A stretch of 64,000 bases of DNA from assembly GCA_034766995.1 (NCBI GenBank), contig CM068313.1:9162461-9226460 (forward strand), written 5' to 3'. Positions 47,506-58,879 of the stretch are shown one piece after another; position 1 is the first letter of the stretch; each line of letters starts with the position of its first letter. The notes under the pieces were generated by a model. The model had not been told where the DNA came from, did no database searches, and saw only the letters and a program-made list of their open reading frames with translations. This stretch comes from Acanthacorydalis orientalis. Its lineage: Eukaryota > Arthropoda > Insecta > Megaloptera > Corydalidae. A program made the position numbers and the translations under genes.

Positions 47506-47760
47506 TTCTGCCGCACTGGAACACAGTTATTGCAGAGTATGACGTGTACATCACGAGGCCAACAGCCAAAACTATAATTTCGTATTTTTTGGCAAACTGA
47601 AACGTTAGCACTACTTACATATACATACACACACACGTTCAACATACACTCATGAACCTAGCCACACACATATAACACACACCAGACAGACGACAGTCTC
47701 GCACGGTATAGATTAGCTGCAGTGCGGCGATGTTGTCTTATATAAAAGCGAGGAATATCT
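47440..47760. promoter_or_regulatory. G+C-rich island with NRF1-like and TATA motifs
   Basis: TGCGCCTGCGCG at 47456-47467 resembles the NRF1/Ewg consensus. TATATAAAAG at 47739-47748 is a good TATA box on the plus strand and reads TTTTATATAAG on the other. No initiator is correctly spaced from it. CA-rich repeats fill 47618-47690. Probably a promoter region, direction undecided. Confidence 0.35.
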
Positions 47761-47893
47761 ATAGATATATACATACATTAAAAAATAAAACTTTACTCTC
47801 TCTATTCGCTCATTCACATTTGAGACAAATGCTGTTCGTGCCAAAGGTCAATAATATGCCACAATTTCATTGATTCATACGTTTATTACCTAC

Positions 47894-47963
47894 CGTTAGT
47901 ACAGTTCACTGCGTTTCCCGTTGCGAATAGGCGTGTACACTGGATTGTCTAAGCAGAGAACGA
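47894..47963 (-). other. Candidate exon, terminal coding or untranslated
   Basis: On the minus strand a textbook acceptor (TTATTTTCTTCCAG) precedes 70 nt ending at a donor, ACG|GTAGGT. One frame reads VLCLDNPVYTPIRNGKRSEL and Y before a TAA. Read without splicing, the same frame extends upstream through a strongly hydrophobic stretch from an ATG, so a 39-residue signal-peptide protein ending in NGKRSELY is an alternative. NGKR would be an amidation and cleavage site in a neuropeptide. I do not recognise the peptide. Confidence 0.3.
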
Positions 47964-48103
47964 CTGGAAGAAAATAATCAAAGAAATATAATAAAAATAA
48001 CAGTAACGATATCATAAAAGGAAAAAAATCGTATAATTTTATGAACAGTCTCTTATGTTTGTAAAGTAAAATATGGATATCTAACATTCTAAAAAAATTT
48101 TAA

Positions 48104-48104
<1 letters not shown>

Positions 48105-48155
<51 letters not shown>
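48105..48155. repeat. (TA)n microsatellite
   Basis: About 24 units. Confidence 0.95.
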
Positions 48156-48158
<3 letters not shown>

Positions 48159-48301
48159 GTAAGTAACGTCAGTTGTTGTAAGGGTATAAATAAAATTTAT
48201 AGATTTTTACAAGTATGAAATTTATTTTATAAAACTTAAAATATCGTTATTATAGAAATTATAATTTATACAAACAATTTTTTTAATTTTATACAATACA
48301 G

Positions 48302-48628
48302 TGTGTTGTAGTTTTTCACAAATGAATTCTTTTTTCGCTTCACAAATCACAAAAAAAAGATATTTCTGATCAAAAATGTTCATTGAAACCTTAGTGATTC
48401 CCTTTATTTGTTGCTAATGCTCATTTCTGTGGCGATATAATCATTATTAGAATGACAAGGAACAAAAAAGTCATAATCTAAGTTTTGAAAAATCAGATCA
48501 GATTCGAAATTCGCATAAACAGTACAAAATAATTTATTAAACATTTTTGATCAAAAAAAATGTTTTTGTAGTTTGTTAAGTAAAAGAATAATTTATTTGT
48601 GAAAGAGAATTTAGCCAGAGTGTATCGA
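48302..48628. repeat. Fold-back repeat family, complete copy
   Basis: Left arm: TTTTTCACAAATGAATTCTT, CACAAATCACAAAAAAAAG, TCTGATCAAAAATGTTCATT. Right arm: TTATTAAACATTTTTGATCA, TTTTTGTAGTTTGTTAAGTA, ATTTGTGAAAGAGAATTTAG and the tip CCAGAGTGT. Confidence 0.75.
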
Positions 48629-48629
48629 A

Positions 48630-49175
48630 AGTATATATTGTGGCATTGTAAAGATAAAAAAATCGCATTTTGGATCAGTAACCGTCAATGTCCTTTTTGA
48701 ATCAAATTATTTCATTACAAAAAATATTTATAAACTCACGTGCTAACAAACACAAGTTCTGATAACTCTTCCAGTGCTATATAAATGCTATTTCTATAAA
48801 TAAAAGTATCTATAAATATAATCTTTAGAGAGGAAAGTAATTTTAATGAACTTAAAATTCCTCGATTGTCATTCACTTTCATGTCATTAATAAACAAGTA
48901 ATGACATGTAAATGTTATTAATGAACGAGTAAAAAATGTAAAATGTTAATTCCGTAGAAAATATTAAAATAAACAATATATTTCAATACATCTCTGATTA
49001 ATTCACACAATACTTAATGTTCTTTGAAATATGATAAGTAGTTATGTTGAATAATTTCAAGTCATATTAATATTTGTTTTCAAAGAAGTTCACGTTACAA
49101 TATTTGTAATATAATACAATTTTAATAACATTCAAAATACAATTCTTACAGTGTGGTTAAATTCAGTCTGTTTGT
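48630..49175. other. A+T-rich stretch without gene
   Basis: Nothing recognisable. Confidence 0.4.
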
Positions 49176-49179
49176 TATT

Positions 49180-49975
49180 TTTAATAAATATTTTTCCTTT
49201 TACAAATAAATTTGTCGCTTCCATACACAATTGTTCTACTCAAAAATGTTCAATAATTTATTTTGGATTATCACTTGATACATCTTTCCATTCTTCTCTA
49301 TAATATCAGGTCTGTCTTTGCCAGTTTTTTTTAAACATTTTTCAATCAGGTAATAAGTCTAGAATTATCTGTTGTAAAATTAGAAATATAACATGTTTTA
49401 TAAAACATGATTTTTTTAGATTTTAGTTATTCAGAATGCCGCTACTTAGGACAGCAAATCAATGATAAGGATTTGAATAAGAATCAAGGTTCAAAGTATA
49501 GTTTTTGGCACTGTGACTAAGTTCATAAATAAATATCTTAATATTATGATGATTTCATCGCCCAATGAAATTCGTAGAAGAAACAATACTTAACTGAAAA
49601 AATTTGATCTGAAAAATACTTTTTGATTTGTTGATGAATCAACAATTTACTGTACAGTTCTATCCTATGGCTAAATTCACTTTTACATAATAATTATTTT
49701 TTCACTCAACAAACAACAAAAAAATTCTGATCGAAAATGCTCAATAAATTACTATTGATTATTTTTGATTGTTGATCTTTTGCACATTTCAGTAGTATTA
49801 TCATCAAAACGTTAAGGTATAGTAGAACAATCTCATTTTTTTATGTACTTTGACGTTCTGTGTATAATATCATTACCATTAAAAAATGATCAGTAATTAT
49901 TTATCGGCCATTCTTGATCAAATTTTTTTTGTGATTTCTGAGGTGAAAAGAATTATTTCTTAAACAATCAAAGAT
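49180..49975. repeat. Cluster of fold-back copies
   Basis: A left-arm piece lies at 49180-49260 (CTCAAAAATGTTCAATAATT), a tip at 49495-49545 (ATAGTTTTTGGCACTGTGAC), and a complete copy at 49665-49975: CACTCAACAAACAACAAAAA, TCTGATCGAAAATGCTCAAT and GTTAAGGTATAG, mirrored by GTACTTTGACGTTCTG, CGGCCATTCTTGATCAAATT and TGATTTCTGAGGTGAAAAG. Confidence 0.7.
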
Positions 49976-49979
49976 TGTA

Positions 49980-50585
49980 TTTTTTGCTAATTACTCTATA
50001 ATCTACCAAAATTTCAATTATTTTCTTATTTTCTGTAGTCAGTTCGAATATCTTGATTATATTTTTAACATAGACATTTTCATATTATTCTGTCATTTAA
50101 AGTCATTGAATTATTTTGTCATTCAGGGTACGTGTTTAATTTTTGTAAATAAATCTAGATAAATTATATTGATTGAAGAACTCGTTCTAATTTCTAAATA
50201 TTTTATTAATTAACATACAATTTAATCTCATATCCTTATTCACATTACACGAATTATTTCTAGGAAATACATATTTTTTCAAAAAATTCAAGTACTGAAG
50301 ATTTAATCTTGAATTCATGTTCGAGTTTCAGTACGTATTTTTACATAACAGAGGTACCAAAATGAATGTTTATTATATAATCACTCTTTATGGTCACAAT
50401 ATATATAAGTTCTGTTGGACCATTTCAGACGACACTATAACAAGATTTTCTAAACCAGTTTATATATTACACCAGATTCCATCCTCAGTTCAGCATGAGT
50501 GAATAAATAGACTATTAAAAGTGCATGATCAGTAATGCAAATAAATATAATTTTTACGCTTATTGTTCATACGGTTCCAATCGAA
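49980..50585. other. Stretch without a supported gene
   Basis: A 61-codon plus frame at 50317-50502 is moderately polar but has no splice, promoter or family support. Confidence 0.35.
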
Positions 50586-50587
50586 TA

Positions 50588-50636
<49 letters not shown>

Positions 50637-50652
50637 TGTATAGTATGTATTT
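50588..50652. repeat. (TA)n-(GTAT)n microsatellite
   Basis: TA run followed by AGTATGTAT units. Confidence 0.95.
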
Positions 50653-50734
50653 GTGTTAGAATTCAAAAAAATCGACTATTGAACTTGCAAATAAATGCGA
50701 GTGAAGATCCATTTATAACAATTTAAAAAAGAAT

Positions 50735-51110
50735 AGCGGCGCAAAAAGTACAGTGCAAAATGTCAGTGCGCTGTGCGGTGCTGGTAGCGAGGCCAGCGCG
50801 TCTGTCGATCCAATACTAGTCACCTAGACGCAGTCCTCTGGCGCGCATCGGCATTGAAGGTCATTTCCCAGAGGACTAAACCGGGATATATACTTTATAC
50901 ACTCCTAAAACCCTATCTTTTGCATGCAGAAGGTGTCTATTGTCGACAAATCACCGCATGCTGAACTTGGATACCTTTGTACATAAGTGCTTCGCCTATT
51001 TCGACAAATGTAGGTATACGGATGTAAAGCACACGATTTTTCGGGTTAAAAAGGCAACACACGTCAGTTTTATTGTACAAACGTACCTCTACGTGTACAT
51101 ATATTTTTAA
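50735..51110 (+). promoter_or_regulatory. G+C-rich island, candidate promoter and first exon
   Basis: CpG-rich sequence with TCAGTG at 50762-50767 as a possible initiator and a second, TATA-like GATATATACTTTATAC at 50884-50899. ATG at 50958 opens a 50-codon frame to a TAA at 51108 whose first 18 codons read MLNLDTFVHKCFAYFDKC before a possible donor, AG|GTATAC, at 51013. A 19-codon upstream frame begins at 50760. Function unknown. Confidence 0.3.
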
Positions 51111-51208
51111 GTGTTTTTTATGGTGTGATTTGTGTTGTTATATTTGATTAAATCAATAAGTGCTTGTTTGTTGAGTGTATTCAATTCATGTTATAGATTT
51201 TTACGCGT

Positions 51209-51210
51209 GG

Positions 51211-51276
<66 letters not shown>
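51209..51276. repeat. (TA)n microsatellite
   Basis: Long TA run 100 nt after the island. Confidence 0.95.
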
Positions 51277-51617
51277 CACAAAAATCGATCTCTCCTCTTA
51301 TATGAAAATTGTCCTGTTCCGTGTATATTTAGAAAAACAGATTTATTTCATTGATTTATTTTTAATAAGTATGTAAATATGGTCAAGTTTCCTATTCAAA
51401 ATACATAAACGTTCACAATTTAAACTTGTAATTTTTATTTTCTTGACAGACGAGCATAGTTCCGATACGGTAAATGAAAGATAAACGTATGATAGATTTA
51501 AATAAATTGTAATTTTAATAATTTTTCGATATGGTTGCATTACTGCAACAATTTTTAAAATTGTATAGAATTTTTGAAAAATTCAATATTGTTGCTAGTC
51601 GATTGTAATACTTCATA

Positions 51618-51619
51618 AA

Positions 51620-51692
<73 letters not shown>
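51618..51692. repeat. (CT)n-(TA)n microsatellite
   Basis: About ten CT units followed by about 26 TA units. Confidence 0.95.
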
Positions 51693-51694
<2 letters not shown>

Positions 51695-51696
<2 letters not shown>

Positions 51697-53315
51697 GTTA
51701 TAGTGCATAAATTGTAAATATAGTGACATAAACTAAAAACAAGTATATTTCTTTTTAAATGTGACAAACGATCAAACAAAAAACTCATTACAATGTGGAA
51801 CTCTGTGTTATATTATGTGATCGACAGGAAATCTTTTTAATTTATTCCGGTAAGAACAATTTTTCCAGTTTTTCATCTATGTATATGTATATCTAAACAG
51901 AGAGAATATCGGATAGTTGGTCGTGTAATATCCGCATTATTCGTATGGTATTGTTGTCAAGGAGCAGCTACTATATTCTCTCTTGATTGTCTCTCTTTTT
52001 CTAATAATATACGCCCTAAAAGTCAAAAGTTAAACAACTAAAAGTTGTAGTATCTGAAATGTTTACGGTTTTAAACGAATCAATTTTTTTATTGGTTTTT
52101 CTTCTTTGTAAAAATTGAGTTCGTGTTTGTTAGAGAATATAAACGTCTTTTTTTTTTATACGATTATTAAATTTGAAAGAGTCTACTAACTGTGACGATA
52201 TAATCAATATTTTCGAGAGGAAAAAAACGATATCGTACAGGAAAAGTGACAGAAGTAAAAAAAATATGATTTGTGAGTTCAAGCTGGAAGACATTTTTCA
52301 CGCTAAATGTCAAAAGTGACATTTTGCAAGGTGAGGATTTAGACGCAAAAGATTATCTACATTTCATAAGTTTTTCAAACGAGATAAAAATGTAGCTAAT
52401 TTTTATATAAAAACATTTTCTTTTCTATGTATTTGTTGTAACATATTTGTGTAAAAACTGCGCAATTATAAAAGATAATAATTTCCCTTTAGAAATTTAC
52501 AAAAGACTATTTATATATAAATAGATTTAATACTTCAAAATCTGGATAAGTTTCTGTGTCTTTAAACACCCAAATTATAAGAAGAATTGAGTTATAAGAA
52601 TGAAATTTTAAAATTAATTTAATTATTTTAAAGATGCAAATATTTTTGATATTAAAAATGTTCAGTAATTGATTTTTGATAATTTCGGTTGTTAATAATG
52701 CGCATTTCAATAGCAAAATTGATCAGAAATTATACTTCTTAGAGAGTGAACAATTCATGTGTAAAATTTAATTTAACCAAACAAAAACTATATTGTGTCT
52801 AAATTTGTTCTCGAAAAAGTATATTTTTACAGTTACTTTCTTTTTGCTGTCTCGACTTATCAGAACTAATTTTACGTTTCTGTTTTTTTATTTAATTTTT
52901 TTTCATCTAAAATATGTATTTTTTTATACGCGAGAAATATTGATTAAGAAAATAAATAATTTTATTCACTATTTGAACCTGATTTATTTTTATGTATGTT
53001 ATGTCCATTTAAATAAATTATTTCTTTCACTTCATTTATATCTGTCACAAAATTATTATACAAAATTTTAAGTTTATCTGTATAAATAGAAATAAGTTTT
53101 TTATATATAAACATAACATTTTTAACTTAAAAAACAAATCTTTTATGAAAATCTATAGTTTGTAGTTATTTGTAATTTTTATAATACATATTTTTAATGG
53201 ACATGTTTGTACTATATAACACTTAAGCATTTAATAATAAGTAATAATTCGGGATACAACTGTTCAGGACAGTAAATTCAATGGAAAGGATTGTAATAAG
53301 GATTAAAAATCGAAA
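51695..53315. other. A+T-rich stretch without gene
   Basis: A weak fold-back fragment occurs near 52640-52720 (AAAAATGTTCAGTAATTGAT). A 92-codon, Phe/Tyr/Leu-rich plus frame at 52793 looks like translated A+T-rich DNA. Confidence 0.45.
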
Positions 53316-53317
53316 TA

Positions 53318-53480
53318 TGGTTTTTAGCACTGAAGTTACACTCGCAAATGAATTTTTTGTACCTTAGCTCTTTGAAAGTAATACCATCGCCATTGAAATG
53401 TGTATAGTAATCAAAAATCAATAATTCAATCATTGGATATTCTTAATCAGGACAAACATTTTATACTGAATACAAAAATT
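53318..53480. repeat. Fold-back repeat family, shortened copy
   Basis: Tip TATGGTTTTTAGCACTGAAG, arm CACTCGCAAATGAATTTTTT, centre GTACCTTAGCTCTTTGAAAG and CGCCATTGAAATGTGTAT. Confidence 0.55.
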
Positions 53481-53599
53481 GAAAATTGAAAAAATACTAT
53501 AATTAGTTCTAGACTTCAATCAATTTGTAAAGAAACATTTATATTTTCTTAAGAAATTGTAATTGAATATTTTTATATCTATAATCCCATTAATGCGTT

Positions 53600-53702
53600 G
53601 TCCTAGTGGTCTCGGCCTTTTGTATTTTTTACGTTTCGGTTCCCCGTTACAAATTTCGGCATGTGTACCATCTTCAAGTAGATTTTAGACACTTTTACTC
53701 TA
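53600..53702. repeat. Repeat family B copy
   Basis: TTTCGGCATGTGTACCATCT with TCAAGTAGATTTTAGACAC. Confidence 0.6.
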
Positions 53703-53881
53703 AGCAGGTGCTTATGAGTTTAGTTGTCGACATGCCCCTAAAACGCAAATAACCAACCATTACTCTCTAATCTGTGTCTAAGAATGCCACACGTGTCGAA
53801 TCTTATAGTAGAGAATATAACCTTAAATTATTAGAGGAGATTTTAAATAATAATAAGAGTATAAAATCTTAATATTATATT

Positions 53882-53884
<3 letters not shown>

Positions 53885-53943
<59 letters not shown>
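53885..53943. repeat. (TA)n microsatellite
   Basis: About 29 units. Confidence 0.95.
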
Positions 53944-53945
<2 letters not shown>

Positions 53946-54036
53946 GTGACAAGACAACGATCTAATCAATTTTATTTCATTGTACATTAGCTTTAAAATG
54001 TTAAAATACAATAAAACGTGCCCATGGAACACTCAC

Positions 54037-54181
54037 GCATCGCCATTGATCTGGCGTTAAAATAATTAACTGTAGAACCGTCGAGGCTTTGCCAAGAATT
54101 ATAAAATATGAAAAGAAAAAGAAACATTTTTAAAAATAATTTTGTCATCGAAATATTCGTTTCGGTATTTTCCCATTCCAA
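54037..54181 (-). CDS. Candidate first coding exon of a secreted protein
   Basis: A minus-strand frame from ATG 54181, or more likely from the internal ATG at 54148, runs 48 (or 37) codons plus one base into a strong donor, ATGC|GTGAGT, at 54036. From the internal Met it reads MTKLFLKMFLFLFIFYNSW, a typical signal peptide with a basic residue and a long hydrophobic core, followed by QSLDGSTVNYFNARSMAM. Lower A+T in the post-signal part supports coding. Without splicing the frame would continue 14 codons to a stop. The next exon should lie below 54036 but was not identified. Secreted peptide or extracellular protein; family unknown. Confidence 0.4.
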
Positions 54182-54429
54182 AAATAAATCGTAGAATCCA
54201 CGTTTTCGTTTTCTACATAGAACTAGATTGTTGTTGCCTAGTAAATTGTATTTTATTCGTTTTTCGGACTGTATTTTTATTCATAAAACTCGAAAAACCA
54301 ATTACACCACATACAAGCCTGTTAAAAAGTATATATTTTTTTAATTCTGTATTATATATATTTTTGTCAGACATGTTATATAGAGTAAAAGGATTCGAAC
54401 GTAACTTTTATGTCGTGAAATAACATACT

Positions 54430-55420
54430 GATATCTGTATGTATCTTGAAAGGTCAGTGAAGGTTAAACTATCTTTACTAAACTCTTATTTCTATTCGGT
54501 TCAATTCTCTGGAAGTAATTAACATTAAGTGATGTCATTAGGTATAATAATCTATGTTGTTACATATTTGTCCGGATCGATATGATTATCGAATTTATGT
54601 ACACAGCTATTCAGTATGGCAATGTACTTATAAACCACACGTTTCGTTATTTTTTTGTAATTTAAAAAAGTTTGAAAGTTATGTATGAATTACCTATGAG
54701 GTGCTATTTATATAAATTCAATAATTCACCTTCATTGATTACTTATCGACCTTTTCTATATAATAAACTCGTCTTTAAAAAAATGTTTAAATTATAAAAA
54801 AATATTTTTCACTGTTTCGTAATTGAATTGAAATATGTGAAACTAATAATTCGCATTTGTGTAAAGGAATGAATACTTTTTAATCTTATTTTAATAAAAT
54901 CATTTTTAAAATTTGTTTATTGTTATCATAAATAATTAATTTAATAATATTATTTAAAAGATCCTTTTGGATTATCGTGAGTTTCAGTTCTCCATTGCAC
55001 AATATAGCTAAGACATGAACCGAAAAATTGTGTTTTGTGATCGATCAAGGAACACGTTTAATCATACCATTAGCATCGATCAGTAGGATCGTAGCAAAAT
55101 ATTTAACGCGGTTTTTAATCAACTGTAAAAGTAATTATCGAGAGGGAAAAGACCCATCTGTAGATAACGAATTCTGCTTGTTAAGAAACTGACACATTAC
55201 TCTCTACCAACTTTTCCCGTACCAAAGCATGCGTTTATTATTAACAAAGTGTTGTTTCCATTAACTCATTTCTTATCTACGAGAAAAATTCCTCCTTCAC
55301 AACGAAAACTGTCTATAAGCCTCCTACAGATGATTATAATGGCACAATCTAAAATGTTCCAGTCGATCACAAGTGGCATTTGTTTTGGTTCTTTTCTTAG
55401 CTGTGGCTGCTAAAAGAGTC
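54430..55420. other. Stretch without a supported gene
   Basis: 55060-55400 is less A+T-rich than average but shows no convincing frame or promoter. Confidence 0.35.
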
Positions 55421-55424
55421 GAAC

Positions 55425-55492
55425 ATGTCTGTCATCTTGAAGTAGTCTCTAAAATCTTCCTGATTATGGCACACGTGCTGAAATTAGATAAT
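55425..55492. repeat. Repeat family B, inverted fragments
   Basis: GTCATCTTGAAGTAGTCTCT is followed by the opposite orientation CTGATTATGGCACACGTGCT. Confidence 0.5.
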
Positions 55493-55499
55493 TAAAATC

Positions 55500-56655
55500 G
55501 GGTAATTAATCAGAAATTCGGATAATTAATTAAAATTATACATTAACGGGATCAAAGGTATAAAAACAAGCAATTTTAATTAATTTGAATAGAAGCTTTT
55601 AAGTTTTTTCATACTATATTATTAACATTTTCAAGAAGTATTGAAAGAGTTATATTTTTGCTAATTCATATTCGAAAATACGACATGTCTCATATCATCA
55701 AGAATGTTTAAGTTACATAATTAATTAGATATTTTAAAAGAAAAAAAGTATTTTAGAAAATTCAAAATATTTAATAAGAGACATAGTATAAATGATTTGG
55801 AAAACGACTCGAATACGGACCGTAAACTAAAAAATCGATAATTTTAAGCATTGTGTAAATTGGATTACAGCTAAATATATTCAACGCACTAATTCTTTAA
55901 TCCGAAAACCAGACATAATACGACATTTATAAATTATTTCCTTCACTTTCATCGAAATTATTTATTTCCAACATTAGATAATTTCGACCTTGCATTCTTT
56001 TTTAAATTTTCGAATCTGAAAATCTATTATTTTCTAAAAATAAAAATCTATTTATTTTTTGTTATTGTTTTTGTATCACTTGGCGTGTTGACATTTCTTT
56101 TATTTAGAAATTGAAACAGGTTATTATAAGTGTGTTATTAAATTGATTTCTTTAAAATAAGTTTTAAATAAAATCCTCTAGTAAATAATTCACAGCTTTT
56201 GATATTTACCAACAATTTTTTAATTTCATCAAATGAAGAAATAAATATAACAAAGTCCAGTATAACGTTATAGATTTTATTTATGTTGAACACATTTTAA
56301 GTCCTATCACGTTCGGACGATCACTCAAGAGTCGAACATTGAAATTTGATTAGAATAAATCGACCCATGTCTAGACGAACGCTTGTGTACGCATTTTGAA
56401 AAATCACTAGATAGGATATCATTTATGTGTAATCAAATGTCAATCATTTTTTGAATAAATGAAAACTGAAGAATAATTTCATCATTTATTTCCTAAGAGA
56501 AATTGATTCGAATTTTACGCATGGCTATTCCAAAAAATGTGTATTTCTGTTTTTCTTATTATTTTTTTGATTTGCTTTTATTATTTCATAACTCTTATGA
56601 TTTTTTTATTCTTTAGTTATATTACGTCATTTTAAATTTTCATCGCGATTATTGT
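55500..56655. other. A+T-rich stretch without gene
   Basis: Nothing recognisable. Confidence 0.45.
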
Positions 56656-56659
56656 TTCT

Positions 56660-57235
56660 TAATTATAGTTTTTGGCACTATGAGTAAAATAACATTAATT
56701 TATTCATAATTTTGATTTGGTCTTATGAAAATTTCTATGGCATTATCAGTTATCCTTGGAGTGCTAAATTACAAAATAATCTGATTTTAACATTGATTTT
56801 AATTTCAAAAATCATATTTACGTTCTTTGATTGTTAGTTGTGAGAACGCGAAGGCATATAAAATCTTATGGTAGTAGCTTTTTCTAGATTGAATCATCAT
56901 TGAAATAGGACTGTGCAACAATCAAAAAGGCCAATAATCAATTAATAAACATTTTTGATCAAGAAAAAATGCGAGATTTGTAGAGGAATGAAATTACATT
57001 TATAAAACATATTTTTTATTCATTTGTGTAAATAAAAAACTTAAGTTTGCAAAACAAACTACCTGAAGATGAATTAAAGATCGAAACTGGGCCTAGAAAA
57101 ACTAAAATAATATTTGTAAGAATTTCAAACTACCCCAATATTTTTTTCTTTCTAAGATGATGGTATTTCCATCATCCTCAGAGCTCCAAGGTACAGAAAA
57201 ACTCTTGATTATTCCAACCATTTTTTAAATTACTT
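56660..57235. repeat. Fold-back copies with a repeat B insertion
   Basis: A near-complete copy at 56660-57015 (tip TATAGTTTTTGGCACTATGA; right arm TGCAACAATCAAAAAGGCCA, AAACATTTTTGATCAAGAAA). A repeat B piece at 57058-57105 (AACTACCTGAAGATGAATTA). A central fragment at 57150-57205 (CATCATCCTCAGAGCTCCAA, GGTACAG). Confidence 0.6.
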
Positions 57236-57353
57236 AAAATAGTAAATACGATGTTGGAGGTTTCAATAAAAAACAAAGCTTAATTTTTTTTGTTCCTATA
57301 ATTTTAATCATGATGATTGACTCGAATTTCTTTACCACGATTATAAACCTCAG

Positions 57354-57359
57354 TTTATT
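57354..57359 (-). terminator. Candidate polyadenylation signal
   Basis: AATAAA on the minus strand, 27 nt after the TAG at 57387-57389. Confidence 0.3.
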
Positions 57360-57386
57360 TACAAGATATCAGGATCTGTAGATTAG

Positions 57387-57509
57387 CTAGTCAATCCTCC
57401 TCCCCATCCCCGTACGAAAACGAGTACCAAGCAGTGGAATTTTCAACTCTGCTCGAACTTCCTGAATGTCTCGTGGGTCGGGAAATATCACCAATTGATA
57501 TCTGAATGA
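57387..57509 (-). CDS. Candidate terminal coding exon, unknown protein
   Basis: On the minus strand an acceptor (TTTTAATTATTTAG) is followed by a 40-codon open frame ending in TAG at 57389-57387, and AATAAA occurs 27 nt later. The frame starts exactly in phase 0 at the acceptor and contains YQLVIFPDPRDIQEVRAELK and LLGTRFRTGMGRRID. A+T content is far below its surroundings. GMGRR would be an amidation and cleavage site if this were a neuropeptide precursor. A short first exon (ATG near 58279, a weak possible donor at about 58246, TATA at 58366) would join in phase, but this is speculative. No family recognised. Confidence 0.4.
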   Translation of the reverse strand, partial: SFRYQLVIFPDPRDIQEVRAELKIPLLGTRFRTGMGRRID

Positions 57510-57514
57510 CTAAA

Positions 57515-58225
57515 TAATTAAAAGTAGTTGTGGCAGATACAGATTCGATGATTCGCTAAAAACAAGGATAGAAAGCACCAATAAGATTATGGGTTTAAAA
57601 AAACAATGATAACTTCTTTTTCTGATTTCCATCCTCTGTGTATACTTAAACTTGAGAAAATATTAGTTTCAACCAAACCTAAGTTCCATTATCTCTCACT
57701 CATTTCAGTTTCAAATTCTATTCTCATATTATTAGTTTTCATGTCCATTTTATATTTCTGTAGCCTCCGAGCACAATAAAAAAAAGATCTTATTTACAAT
57801 TTTGAAATGAAATATATTAAAAATTATAACAGTTTCATATTTCAATTTAAAATGTTATTAAAGTTAAGAAATGTAGAATAGAGTATACTTTTAAATAGTG
57901 CATTATAGATTTCATGTATTATTTGTTTTATAATAATGTTATTTAAATATAATTTTTGTTTATCTCTAATATAACTAATCATTTCATTTTATCAGTGTAA
58001 AAAATACATCAGGAAGTGAAAAATGTTACACAAATGAACAAAAACAACATACTTAATGAATAATTCCGTTGTGTAAAAAGAATTTCCGTTAATATTTTAT
58101 AAATCTCTTTGAAAATTATATAATAATATAAACGAAACCCAGTAGTTATGACTAATTATCTGTATAAATCAGCTGAGATCGATCACGCGACATTTTAAAT
58201 AAAACAGTTCTCGATTTCCCAGCTG
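57515..58225. other. A+T-rich stretch without gene
   Basis: Possible intron of the minus-strand candidate ending at 57387. No other signal. Confidence 0.35.
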
Positions 58226-58358
58226 TTGTGAGTCACACCGTCTTCGTTCTTTTTTTTCCTGTGGTCAACATTTCAGACGTATCGATTTGTCGTTTTGCGT
58301 CTGGTTCAACTGCAGAGCTTTACTTTTGCGTGCTTATATTTTTATTTCACTCGTTCAC

Positions 58359-58366
58359 CTTTTATA
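58359..58366 (-). promoter_or_regulatory. TATA box, minus strand
   Basis: TATAAAAG in a lower-A+T patch (58200-58400). No consensus initiator lies 30 nt downstream. It could serve the candidate exon at 57387-57509, about 850 nt away in the same direction. Confidence 0.3.
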
Positions 58367-58517
58367 CACACGTAGTTTCAATTCGTTGCATTTTTCGATT
58401 AAATAAATTACAGTTCCTTAAAGAAATTGTATGCGAATATAATCCGATTTCAAGTTGTAGTCATTAATTAATTTAGACGTGCTCATTTATTACCATTAAA
58501 TACATGTTTTTAAAATA

Positions 58518-58519
<2 letters not shown>

Positions 58520-58571
<52 letters not shown>
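58520..58571. repeat. (TA)n microsatellite
   Basis: About 25 units. Confidence 0.95.
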
Positions 58572-58573
<2 letters not shown>

Positions 58574-58879
58574 AAGCGGATCGAAAATTTGAAAATCAAA
58601 TTGTCATCTTCAAAATTCATTTCAATTTCATCGTAATGTTTAGTCTAGTATTTATTTTTTTTTACATTTACATTATTCGCAAAAAAATTCCCAGAGCTTG
58701 AATATAAACGCATGCATACGTTTAAAATATGGCGACAAAAGGTTAGGTTATATATGAATATTAAAAATATATTGAGTATTCATTATCTTATATTTTTTTT
58801 AAAAAAAATAGGAAAAATTAACTCTTGAAGTTTTTAACAAATAAATGATATCGAAAGAATTCGAATACCTCTCTACGTT

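Noticed and set aside
52793..53071. 92-codon plus-strand ORF rich in Phe, Leu and Tyr
   Set aside because: Composition is what translated A+T-rich DNA gives; no splice, promoter or domain evidence.
58738..58750. GGTTAGGTTA as insect telomeric repeat
   Set aside because: Only two TTAGG-like units, no array.
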